The notes under the pieces: model-generated
What the model was told of the DNA's origin: nothing
The model's input: the letters and a program-made list of their open reading frames with translations, nothing else
Database searches by the model: none
In this document: positions 1-5,240 of the stretch, piece after piece
Position numbering within the stretch: the stretch's first letter is position 1
Layout: every line of letters begins with the position of its first letter
From: Bacteroidota bacterium
GTDB taxonomy: Bacteria; Bacteroidota; Bacteroidia; Flavobacteriales; Schleiferiaceae
Length of the DNA stretch: 5,240 nucleotides
Reading direction: 5' to 3'
NCBI GenBank assembly: GCA_003023665.1
Contig: PXYR01000122.1
Span: 1-5,240 of the forward strand
Made by a program: the position numbers and the translations under genes

Positions 1-175
1 GAACCTTGAGTAATTCTGCTTGAGCAATAGGAAGTTTATTACGAACAGTTTTTAATATCGGATGATTTTGATCTACCCATAGCAGAAATTGATCAGCGTC
101 TAATTCTTGAATTTGAGATTGACTAAAAACTGAGGTTGAAAAAAGTAAAAATAGTACGAACCAGTTTTTCATCAT
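1..175 (-). CDS. TolC-family outer-membrane efflux/secretion protein, N-terminal 58 residues (gene continues past the left edge)
   Basis: This is the 5' end of a gene that runs off the window. The translation starts MMKNWFVLFLLF and has a typical Sec signal peptide: Lys3, a hydrophobic core at residues 5-17, and a likely signal peptidase I cut after VFS (residue 18) before Gln19. The mature part begins with a predicted helix containing WVDQNHPIL (33-41) and IAQAEL (50-55), which fits the first helix of TolC-type outer-membrane factors, where a hydrophobic-x-x-N-H/N-P motif precedes long coiled-coil helices. The start ATG overlaps the TGA stop of the adaptor gene (ATGA), so translation is probably coupled. 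A second ATG follows directly (170-172), so the exact first residue is uncertain. Such proteins form the outer-membrane channel that docks with a HlyD-type adaptor and an inner-membrane pump. Family assignment rests on a short fragment plus the gene context, since the barrel and most helices lie outside the window. Confidence 0.8.
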   Translation of the reverse strand, partial: MMKNWFVLFLLFSTSVFSQSQIQELDADQFLLWVDQNHPILKTVRNKLPIAQAELLKV

Positions 176-1530
176 TTCTTGCTTACCGTCTGATTACTCA
201 TATCGTTACTAGCTGAATTGGGCTGATAAAAGTCTGGAGGAAAAGAATTTAATTGACGCCATATTTCATACCATAGTGGAACATTGTTCAACATGGCTAT
301 GCCTCTAGCGCCAGTGCCAGCTCTTAAGTTCTCCGGCCATTTTTCGCTTGGAGCCACCAGTATCCTATATGCACCGTTTTCATTGGTTACTTGGTCCACA
401 GCTACTACCTCCCCGTTGAACGTCCCGTAACTAGTATTTGGCCAGCCTCTAAAGACAATAGCTGGCCAGCCGTCAAATTGGAACATGACTTTACTACCTT
501 CATGAATCAATGGAACATCAATAGGATTAACGTCTAGCTCTACCGCCAATTCATAAGAAGAAGGTACAATCGTGGCGAGCGCTGTTCCTTCTGAAACGGT
601 TTCACCTAACCCTTGAGTTTTGACTTTTGCAAGCTTTCCGCTTTGAGGCGCTACTATGAAGTAATATCCAGCTCTGAGTTCAAGTGAAGCTAGTTTAGTT
701 TTAACTTTCGATAATTCCCCTTGGGCAGTAGCCAAATTACTTTTGGCAGTGGCTAATTCACTTTGAGTTTTCGCTATTTTTTCTAAGTAGTTATTGGCAT
801 TATTTGCCAGCTCTAGTGAAATATCCAAAAGTTTATTTTGCGCAGCTTCCCACTTACTTAAGGCTAGTTCAGCTTTTGCCGTTTGTTGGGCAAGTTTTAT
901 TCTGAATTGCTCAACCTCCGTATTAGATTTTAATCCGCTTTCTAGAAGTTGTTCATAGCGATTGGATTGCATTATGGCTACCTCAAGATTCTTCTGTTGC
1001 GCAACATAATTCGTGCTATCTGCTATTACCGCAGCAGTTGAGGCATTTTTTTGATAATTGAGACTTTGTGCTTTAACGCCTTGGTTGGTTCTAAGAGTAA
1101 CCAGTAATGATTCCAGTGCACTGACTTTAGAGGAATAACCATTTAAAGCATCTCTTTTGGCCTCCACTTGTTCCTTGGTACGCAGAATGACTTCGGGGTC
1201 TAAATATTCGCTTTTAATTTCTTGCAATCGTGCAATGGTATCTCCCGCAACTACCATTTCCCCTTCTTGCTTATACCATTCTGCAACTTGTCCAGCAATT
1301 TGAGCTTGTATTTCACTGGGTCTTTGTTCAGGCCTAAGCATGGTAACTTGTCCTTTACCTTTAATATTTTGCGTCCAAGGCAAAAACAATGCAAGTAAAC
1401 TTACAAGCGCTAAAATGGTGAACCTGCGTTTAATTTTGGGTCCAATAAAGGGATTGCCTAATTGGCGAAAACTTTTATATCTACCCAAATCAATCCTTCC
1501 TGAAATCACTTGTTTTGATAAATTCAGCAT
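172..1530 (-). CDS. HlyD-family periplasmic adaptor (membrane fusion) protein
   Basis: This 452-residue protein has the architecture of a type I secretion adaptor that bridges the inner-membrane transporter and a TolC channel. A short cytoplasmic N-terminus with basic residues (KIKRR, 32-36) precedes one membrane anchor (about 37-52, ending in PW). The first half of a biotinyl-lipoyl-like domain follows at about 70-103 (IAGQVAEWYKQEGEMVVAGD). A long Ala/Leu/Lys/Gln/Glu-rich coiled-coil hairpin spans about 113-288. The second lipoyl half is at about 290-322 (APQSGKLAKV, GETVSEGT). A beta-barrel-like region runs to about 412 and includes FDGWPAIVFRGWPN (352-365). A polar tail (430-452) has no clear role. 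The start lies 3 bases after the ABC gene stop and the stop overlaps the TolC-type start, so it sits in the middle of one operon. No Shine-Dalgarno is evident before the start, as is usual in Bacteroidota. Length and domain order are normal for HlyD proteins. The exported substrate cannot be told from this protein. Confidence 0.92.
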   Translation of the reverse strand: MLNLSKQVISGRIDLGRYKSFRQLGNPFIGPKIKRRFTILALVSLLALFLPWTQNIKGKGQVTMLRPEQRPSEIQAQIAGQVAEWYKQEGEMVVAGDTIARLQEIKSEYLDPEVILRTKEQVEAKRDALNGYSSKVSALESLLVTLRTNQGVKAQSLNYQKNASTAAVIADSTNYVAQQKNLEVAIMQSNRYEQLLESGLKSNTEVEQFRIKLAQQTAKAELALSKWEAAQNKLLDISLELANNANNYLEKIAKTQSELATAKSNLATAQGELSKVKTKLASLELRAGYYFIVAPQSGKLAKVKTQGLGETVSEGTALATIVPSSYELAVELDVNPIDVPLIHEGSKVMFQFDGWPAIVFRGWPNTSYGTFNGEVVAVDQVTNENGAYRILVAPSEKWPENLRAGTGARGIAMLNNVPLWYEIWRQLNSFPPDFYQPNSASNDMSNQTVSKK

Positions 1531-1533
1531 GAT

Positions 1534-3174
1534 CTATAGTTTAATGGTTTGAGTACTGTGTGAGCATACCATAGTTAGGTTGGAAGCCGCTACTAGCGTC
1601 CACGGCTGTTTTTCATCCCATATGAAGTCCACGATTTTTTTTCGATCTTTTGGATCAAATAAGTGGAAGACATCATCAACAAGAAGGAATCTAGGTCTTG
1701 TAATGATTGCCCGTGCGAGCAGAATCCGCTCCACCAAGGAGCTTGATAGTGGAGTTGCAGTGGGTCCAACGGGAGTTTCATAACCCAGCGGTTGGCTAGT
1801 GATGAATGCCTTTAGGCCAAGACCTTGAACTGCCCACTCTACATCTATTAGCTCAATCTCTGGACGGCCCAACGTAATATTTTCCATCAATGTGCCTTCA
1901 AAAAGATTTTCACTCAAAAAGCAATCGCCAATATTATATCGCAGGTCTGCGGTATTTAAGTTCCCTGCGGTTTGTCCGTTGTAACTGACGGTTCCACTAG
2001 TTGCATCATATTGCGCAGATAGCAGTCGAAGTAAAGTAGATTTACCTGAACCGTTGGGCCCAGTAATTACCACCCTAGCCCCAGAGTTTATAGTGGCGTT
2101 TATGTCATGAAGTATTGCTCGTTTACCATCTTCAGAAGTATAGATAAGGTTTTGAAGTTCAATGCTTGCACCCATACCTGTATCAATATCTTCAAACATG
2201 ATTACTCCCTGATCCTCTTCTAGCGGAATGTCCGTGACGGAACTTATTTTCTCTACAGCAGTCAGTACATCGTAGATTGGCTCCATAGTGAGAATCAACT
2301 TTTCTGCGGAATTCACAATTAGAATTATGACAATTTCAGAGGCTACAAATTGACCAATATTGATTTCGTTTTGAATAACTAAAAGACCACCAATAACTAA
2401 TAGCCCTAGCGTCACTAATGCCTTAAAGGCTACAATATTTGAAAACTGGAAAATGAGCACCTTCCAATGTTTTTTTCTGAATTTTAAATATTGCTCAACA
2501 AGTCCGTCAGTCTTTTCTAACGGCAGTTCAGTATGTCCCGCACGCTTGAAGGTATCCATTGTCCTTGCGATTTCCTTAAGCCAATGCGCAACCTTATACT
2601 TGTAGGTACTCTCTTGAATACTACTTTCTAACCCCCTTGGTCCTGTGAAATACAGAATGGCAGTAAGCAGTAAAATTAGACCTACACCAAAGGTTATAAA
2701 GAAGGGATGGTAGGTGCTAAGAAGGATTAGACCAATAATTATCTGAATCGCAGATGCACTAAAGTCCATGAGTAATTTGGGTAATCCTTTTTGAATATTT
2801 AAGGTGTCAAAAAATCTATTGATTAGTTCTGGAGGATACATTCCTCGGATACTGGAAGACTGGAATCTAGGTATGCGGTAGGTGAATTCAAAAGCAGCGC
2901 GTGTAAAGATCCTTTGCTGTATGATTTCTGTTATACTCAATTGCATCACCTGTAGAATGCCACCAGCAATTACCCCCAAAGTGACTATGGCACTCAGTAT
3001 AATCCAATTTATACTTACAGTTCCTGCTTGAATTAAACCAATAATTGCTTGAATACCTAAGGGCAAGGTGAGTGTTACAAGAGAATAAAATATGGAGTAC
3101 GCATACAAATAGAAGATGTCTCTTTTATCTTCTACGAGCATCCCTAAGAGTTTTTGAAAAGGGTTTTTGGTCAT
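1534..3174 (-). CDS. ABC exporter-type inner-membrane protein with a degenerate nucleotide-binding domain
   Basis: This 546-residue protein fuses an exporter-type membrane domain to a nucleotide-binding domain. Hydrophobic segments at about 21-47, 56-78, 138-155, 157-177, 246-268 and 275-297 give six membrane spans. The nucleotide-binding domain runs from about 337 to the end. Walker A is intact (GPNGSGKST, 372-380). The other motifs are altered, judged by aligning by eye to the usual exporter pattern: the Q-loop Gln is Leu420 (IGDCFLSENLFEGT), LSGGQ is LSSSL (476-480), Walker B is FLLVDD with Asp501 in place of the catalytic Glu, and the H-switch His is Asn532 (AASNL). No C39 peptidase domain precedes the membrane domain. 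The start overlaps the regulator's TGA stop (ATGA). The gene sits between a regulator and HlyD/TolC-type genes, so it is the inner-membrane component of a type I-like system. Whether it hydrolyses ATP is doubtful. The frame is uninterrupted, so it is not a pseudogene by sequence. Confidence 0.9.
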   Translation of the reverse strand: MTKNPFQKLLGMLVEDKRDIFYLYAYSIFYSLVTLTLPLGIQAIIGLIQAGTVSINWIILSAIVTLGVIAGGILQVMQLSITEIIQQRIFTRAAFEFTYRIPRFQSSSIRGMYPPELINRFFDTLNIQKGLPKLLMDFSASAIQIIIGLILLSTYHPFFITFGVGLILLLTAILYFTGPRGLESSIQESTYKYKVAHWLKEIARTMDTFKRAGHTELPLEKTDGLVEQYLKFRKKHWKVLIFQFSNIVAFKALVTLGLLVIGGLLVIQNEINIGQFVASEIVIILIVNSAEKLILTMEPIYDVLTAVEKISSVTDIPLEEDQGVIMFEDIDTGMGASIELQNLIYTSEDGKRAILHDINATINSGARVVITGPNGSGKSTLLRLLSAQYDATSGTVSYNGQTAGNLNTADLRYNIGDCFLSENLFEGTLMENITLGRPEIELIDVEWAVQGLGLKAFITSQPLGYETPVGPTATPLSSSLVERILLARAIITRPRFLLVDDVFHLFDPKDRKKIVDFIWDEKQPWTLVAASNLTMVCSHSTQTIKL

Positions 3175-3839
3175 TTGTTTTGAATCGAGTTAAGGGTCAT
3201 TTCGGTTAGAAAATCAACGATATCTTCTTTTCCAGAAGTAGCGTCTGATAAGCGTGGTAGGTGTTCGGTAAAAAATTGTTGGCTTTGTGCTGCAGAAATA
3301 ACCGTAGAAAACAGGCTATGCGGGTATTTGTATTTAGGGTTAATTTGTAATGCCAATTTGCCTAGGGTATCACAAATTCTTTTGTAGCCCAGGAAATAGC
3401 CCTCTTCATTTTCCGCATCTACTTCCTTAGTCAAATAGATTTTTGGATATTCCGCGACTACGAGTCGTTGAAGGGTGCCTTCGTTGATATGTGGTATGCG
3501 TTCGTCCTTATCCATGGGGAATACCAGAAGTTGTATGGCACGTCTCAATTTCTCTTCAGGGCTATTGAGCATCATGAATTCTTGCGCCATTTTAACCTCT
3601 AACCAGCCCCAATACCAATTAATAAGGTATGCGAGTAACTGATGTTTATTCTGAAAATATCTATAAACACTTGCTTCTGTACTTTCTAATGCGACACCTA
3701 TTTTTTTAAAGGTTAGATGTTCATAACCCATTTCGGCCATGAGACCAATGCTCTTGGACAGAATGCGTTTACCTAAGTCTGTCTCCTCTGGGTTTTTATT
3801 ATAGAGCTTGTTGCTCACGGAAATATTTAGAACATTCAT
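3171..3839 (-). CDS. TetR/AcrR-family transcriptional regulator, first gene of the efflux operon
   Basis: This 222-residue protein has an N-terminal TetR-type DNA-binding domain. Residues 22-40 (LGKRILSKSIGLMAEMGYE) form helix 1. The helix-turn-helix is at about 42-68, with TFKKIGVALESTEASVYRYF followed by QNKHQLLAYLI, closely matching the family pattern T-x-x-x-I-A...S...S-x-Y-x-Y-F-x-x-K-x-x-L. The ligand and dimer domain (about 75-222) is less conserved and gives no hint of the effector. The gene is the promoter-proximal member of the operon and shares 4 bases (ATGA) with the ABC gene, so it is made from the same transcript as the pump it probably controls. A large inverted repeat over its promoter suggests autorepression. 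The ATG used here is preceded by no Shine-Dalgarno. The sequence before helix 1 (residues 1-20) is a little longer than in minimal TetR proteins, and no better internal ATG is seen before the domain. DNA-binding activity and target are inferred. Confidence 0.92.
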   Translation of the reverse strand: MNVLNISVSNKLYNKNPEETDLGKRILSKSIGLMAEMGYEHLTFKKIGVALESTEASVYRYFQNKHQLLAYLINWYWGWLEVKMAQEFMMLNSPEEKLRRAIQLLVFPMDKDERIPHINEGTLQRLVVAEYPKIYLTKEVDAENEEGYFLGYKRICDTLGKLALQINPKYKYPHSLFSTVISAAQSQQFFTEHLPRLSDATSGKEDIVDFLTEMTLNSIQNK

Positions 3840-3875
3840 ATGGTAATAATGCTAAAGCATCACAATTGTTTAACT

Positions 3876-3910
3876 TTGCAAAAATAATAGTAATACTATC
3901 GTTTTTGCAA
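3876..3910. promoter_or_regulatory. 35-bp imperfect palindrome, candidate operator of the TetR-family regulator
   Basis: The outer arms are TTGCAAAAA (3876-3884) and TTTTTGCAA (3902-3910). The inner core is the perfect 13-bp palindrome ATAGTA-A-TACTAT (3887-3899). Only two arm positions (3885/3901 and 3886/3900) fail to pair, so 15 of 17 match around the central A at 3893. It lies 37-71 bases before the regulator start and covers the predicted promoter completely. This is the usual arrangement for a TetR-type autorepressor, whose operators are palindromes near the -35/-10 region. The length could hold one extended site or two stacked dimers. The inverted repeat is directly visible; binding is inference. 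Confidence 0.7.
3879..3910 (-). promoter_or_regulatory. Predicted Bacteroidota-type promoter of the TetR-ABC-HlyD-TolC operon
   Basis: On the minus strand a TTG (-33 element, 3910-3908) is followed after 21 bases by TATTTTTG (3886-3879), a perfect match to the Bacteroidota -7 consensus TAnnTTTG. Transcription would start at about 3873, giving a leader of roughly 34 bases before the regulator ATG. No other promoter match is evident between here and the operon's later genes, whose junctions leave no room for one. Both elements fall within the palindrome described separately. Confidence 0.65.
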
Positions 3911-3962
3911 CAGCTTAGTATAATAATTGATTATTGGAAAAGTGAGCTTAGTTTTTGTCTAA

Positions 3963-3998
3963 AGAAAAAGCCAACCCATTGTTGGGTTGACTTTTTCT
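3963..3998 (-). terminator. Intrinsic terminator of ssrA
   Basis: The arms 3963-3978 and 3983-3998 pair over 16 positions with one G-U wobble and a 4-base loop (TTGT on the plus strand). On the minus strand the stem is GC-rich near the loop (CAACCCA / TGGGTTG) and ends in a U-rich 3' arm followed by CTTTAG. It starts 14 bases downstream of the mature tmRNA 3' end, the right place to end ssrA transcription. The plus-strand copy also ends in CTTTTTCT, so the hairpin could act in both directions, although no plus-strand gene reads into it within the window. Confidence 0.8.
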
Positions 3999-4011
3999 AA
4001 TTATGACCAAG

Positions 4012-4408
4012 TGGAGTCGGCGGGAATCGAACCCGCGTCCAAACAAGGAAGCCTGAGGCTTTCTACATGTTTAGCTTGTGATTATATTTTAGACCAATCT
4101 CTGAGCACAAGCACCCCAATCATGGCTTAGCCTTTTAACTTGAATTAGTCCGCAAGGCAAAGACCAATTGCATTCCTGAATTTTCCACACCTCGTGATCA
4201 AGCGCCTCAGGACAGGGGCTCTTGCGAGATGTTCAGCTCCTACACCTGGTGTAGGATTAGCATAATCGACATCCTGTCAGATTAAGCGGCCAAAGCGTAA
4301 GAATCTTCGCCAGTTATAAAAAGTGAAGCGGTGTATTAACGAGCTGCCCCTTCAGCGCTCGACATGCTTACATCAACCTTCGGCCTGCTGTCAAAACCAG
4401 TCGACCCC
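4012..4408 (-). ncRNA. ssrA: Transfer-messenger RNA (tmRNA), rescues stalled ribosomes
   Basis: This is a single-piece tmRNA of about 397 nt. The 5' end GGGGTCG (4408-4402) pairs with the 3' CGACTCC (4019-4013) to form the acceptor stem, including the G3-U wobble that directs alanine charging. The discriminator A is at 4012. The T arm GCGGGTTCGATTCCCGC lies just inside the 3' end, and the D-like loop GACTGGTTTTGACAGC follows the 5' stem. The genome continues CTT after the discriminator, so CCA is not encoded and must be added after transcription. A candidate pseudoknot before the tag uses GAG/CTC and CTG/CAG (4360-4341), with TGAAG (4354-4350) against CTTCA (4328-4324) as a competing or second stem. 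After the tag, a strong hairpin (4238-4256, CCTACACC / GGTGTAGG) matches a tmRNA internal helix. With SmpB, tmRNA enters stalled ribosomes, and the tagged protein is degraded. Promoter and terminator flank it closely. Confidence 0.97.
4282..4311 (-). other. tmRNA proteolysis-tag reading frame (GEDSYALAA, stop)
   Basis: Within ssrA the codons GGC GAA GAT TCT TAC GCT TTG GCC GCT TAA encode GEDSYALAA. With the alanine carried by the charged tmRNA, the added tag would be A-GEDSYALAA. The ending YALAA matches the degron recognised by ClpXP-type proteases, and the Gly-Glu start is typical of Bacteroidota tags. A TAA stop is followed by TCTGACAG, which begins the downstream helices. Confidence 0.93.
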
Positions 4409-4419
4409 GTTGAAGAGGG

Positions 4420-4427
4420 CAAAGATA
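4420..4427 (-). promoter_or_regulatory. Predicted -7 promoter box of ssrA
   Basis: TATCTTTG on the minus strand is a perfect match to the Bacteroidota TAnnTTTG box and ends 11 bases before the mature tmRNA 5' end. This leaves room for a start site and a short 5' leader that RNase P would remove. No clear TTG is found 19-21 bases upstream, so the -33 element is weak or absent. Confidence 0.65.
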
Positions 4428-4473
4428 CGTGAATTCTGTGCGATTTTTTAGCATACTTAAGTAACTTGGGGGT

Positions 4474-5240
4474 ATGAAAATCGGCCTAGTAAGAGAGGGA
4501 AAAATCCCCATTGACAGAAGAGTTCCGCTCACTCCATCACAAGCGAGTCAATTATCCAATTTGTACAACATTGAGGTTGTGGTTCAGCCAAGTGATATTC
4601 GGGCTTATTCAGATAGAGAATATGAAGAGTGCAATATAAAATTGCAAGAGAATTTAGAAGATTGTGACGTATTACTTGGTGTAAAAGAAGTTCCAATACA
4701 TGATCTCATCCCGCAAAAAACATATTTCTTTTTTTCTCATACGTTTAAACAGCAACCATATAATGCCAAGCTTTTAAAGGCTTGTGTTCAGAAGGGAATC
4801 CGTTTAATTGATTACGAATTACTTAAAAGAAGCGGCAGCCGTGTGGTTGCCTTTGGTCGTTTTGCAGGATTAGTTGGTGCGTACAATGCGCTAAGAGGTT
4901 GGGGGGAGAAGACAGGAGAGTATACCTTGAAGCCGGCACATGAGTGTTTTGATCTTGCTGAAATGTTCTCACAATTGAACAATAAAAGTTGGTCAAAAGA
5001 GTTACGTATCCTTTTAACAGGATCCGGTCGGGTTGCCCAAGGTGCGGTAGAAACACTGGTTGCATCAGGTATACCTAAAGTTGCTGCAGATAAAGTGGCA
5101 ACTGCGGTTGGCCCATTTTGGGCACAGCTGGACGTGGAAGAATATTATAGGCCAATTGGCGGCGGACAGGTAGATCGTTCGGAATTGTTTCAAGACCCAA
5201 CCAATTTTGAATCTAATTTCATGGCTTACGCAAAACATGC
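4474..5240 (+). CDS. Saccharopine dehydrogenase (lysine-forming)/alanine dehydrogenase-like enzyme, N-terminal 255 residues (runs off the right edge)
   Basis: The protein opens MKIGLVREGKIPIDRRVPLTP, the N-terminal pattern of the alanine dehydrogenase/transhydrogenase-like domain. Lys71 in GVKEVP and His89 in FSHTFKQQ match the catalytic Lys/His pair conserved in alanine dehydrogenases and fungal-type lysine-forming saccharopine dehydrogenases (Lys1). The stretch RVVAFGRFAGLVGAYNALRGW (123-143) resembles the Lys1-type R-x-x-A-F-G-x-x-A-G motif more than alanine dehydrogenase. A Rossmann dinucleotide-binding strand and turn follow at 178-190 (ILLTGSGRVAQG). The family reaction is NAD-dependent interconversion of saccharopine with lysine and 2-oxoglutarate, but the bacterial substrate is not settled by sequence. 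Fungal Lys1 is about 370 residues, so a third or so is missing here. The start is chosen because family homology begins at this Met and GGGGG precedes it by a few bases. It is divergent from ssrA across 65 bp. No plus-strand promoter is convincing: TAACTTGG (4462-4469) is one mismatch from TAnnTTTG but very close to the ATG. Confidence 0.85.
   Translation, partial: MKIGLVREGKIPIDRRVPLTPSQASQLSNLYNIEVVVQPSDIRAYSDREYEECNIKLQENLEDCDVLLGVKEVPIHDLIPQKTYFFFSHTFKQQPYNAKLLKACVQKGIRLIDYELLKRSGSRVVAFGRFAGLVGAYNALRGWGEKTGEYTLKPAHECFDLAEMFSQLNNKSWSKELRILLTGSGRVAQGAVETLVASGIPKVAADKVATAVGPFWAQLDVEEYYRPIGGGQVDRSELFQDPTNFESNFMAYAKH

Noticed and set aside
1340..1552. 70-codon open frame on the plus strand
   Set aside because: It lies antisense to the start of the adaptor gene and the end of the ABC gene, with no recognisable protein features and no promoter.
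1580..1783. Overlapping short open frames on both strands (plus 1580-1783, minus 1593-1781)
   Set aside because: Both fall inside the well-supported ABC coding frame and show no domain or signal of their own.
1534..3174. The ABC gene as a pseudogene because of its degenerate ATPase motifs
   Set aside because: The frame is intact over 546 codons, Walker A is perfect, and start and stop are tightly fitted to its neighbours. Substitution rather than decay is the better reading.
3849..3869. Small palindromes ATGCT-AA-AGCAT and ACAATTGT in the regulator's leader
   Set aside because: They are short and in AT-rich DNA, so chance is a sufficient explanation. The much larger repeat at 3876-3910 is the better operator candidate.
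4238..4256. Strong hairpin CCTACACC / GGTGTAGG, considered as a separate terminator or repeat
   Set aside because: It is inside the tmRNA just after the tag stop and is explained as one of its structural helices.
4823..5065. 80-codon open frame on the minus strand
   Set aside because: It is antisense to the Lys1-like dehydrogenase, whose conserved motifs fix the plus strand as coding.
1..5240. CRISPR arrays, insertion sequences, tRNA genes and phage attachment sites
   Set aside because: No regularly spaced repeats, transposase fragments or terminal repeats were seen, and no tRNA other than the tRNA-like ends of ssrA. Although ssrA 3' ends are common integration targets, the flank beyond 4012 carries no integrase or repeated T-arm copy.

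Overview
The window looks like chromosomal DNA from a member of the Bacteroidota, probably a Flavobacteriia-like marine or aquatic lineage. The evidence is a moderately AT-rich composition, two perfect matches to the Bacteroidota -7 promoter box (TAnnTTTG), start codons without a clear Shine-Dalgarno sequence in the efflux operon, a tmRNA gene that does not encode its 3' CCA, and protein sequences that resemble that phylum's families. The lineage call is inference from these traits, not from a marker gene phylogeny.

Positions 1-3839 hold a compact minus-strand operon. Read in its own direction it is a TetR-family regulator (3839-3171), an ABC-transporter-like inner-membrane protein (3174-1534), a HlyD-type periplasmic adaptor (1530-172) and the first 58 codons of a TolC-type outer-membrane factor (175-1, running off the window). 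The genes overlap by 4 bases (ATGA) at two of the three junctions and are 3 bases apart at the third, so they are almost certainly co-transcribed and translationally coupled. Together they look like a trans-envelope type I secretion or tripartite efflux system with its own regulator. Its substrate is unknown and no cargo gene is visible.

Two points stand out. First, the ABC protein keeps a perfect Walker A motif but has replaced the Q-loop glutamine, most of the LSGGQ signature, the catalytic glutamate after Walker B and the H-switch histidine. A homodimer would then have no canonical ATPase site. Second, a 35-bp inverted repeat (15 of 17 arm positions paired) sits upstream of the TetR gene. 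It covers a TTG / 21 bp / TAnnTTTG promoter from -33 to -7, an excellent candidate for an autoregulatory operator.

Positions 3963-4427 hold the tmRNA gene ssrA on the minus strand, with its promoter box, tRNA-like ends, a tag frame encoding GEDSYALAA and an intrinsic terminator. It lies just upstream of the efflux operon and is insulated from it by that terminator.

From 4474 to the right edge a plus-strand gene, divergent from ssrA, encodes the N-terminal 255 residues of a saccharopine dehydrogenase (lysine-forming)/alanine dehydrogenase-like enzyme. It is unlikely to be functionally linked to the efflux operon.
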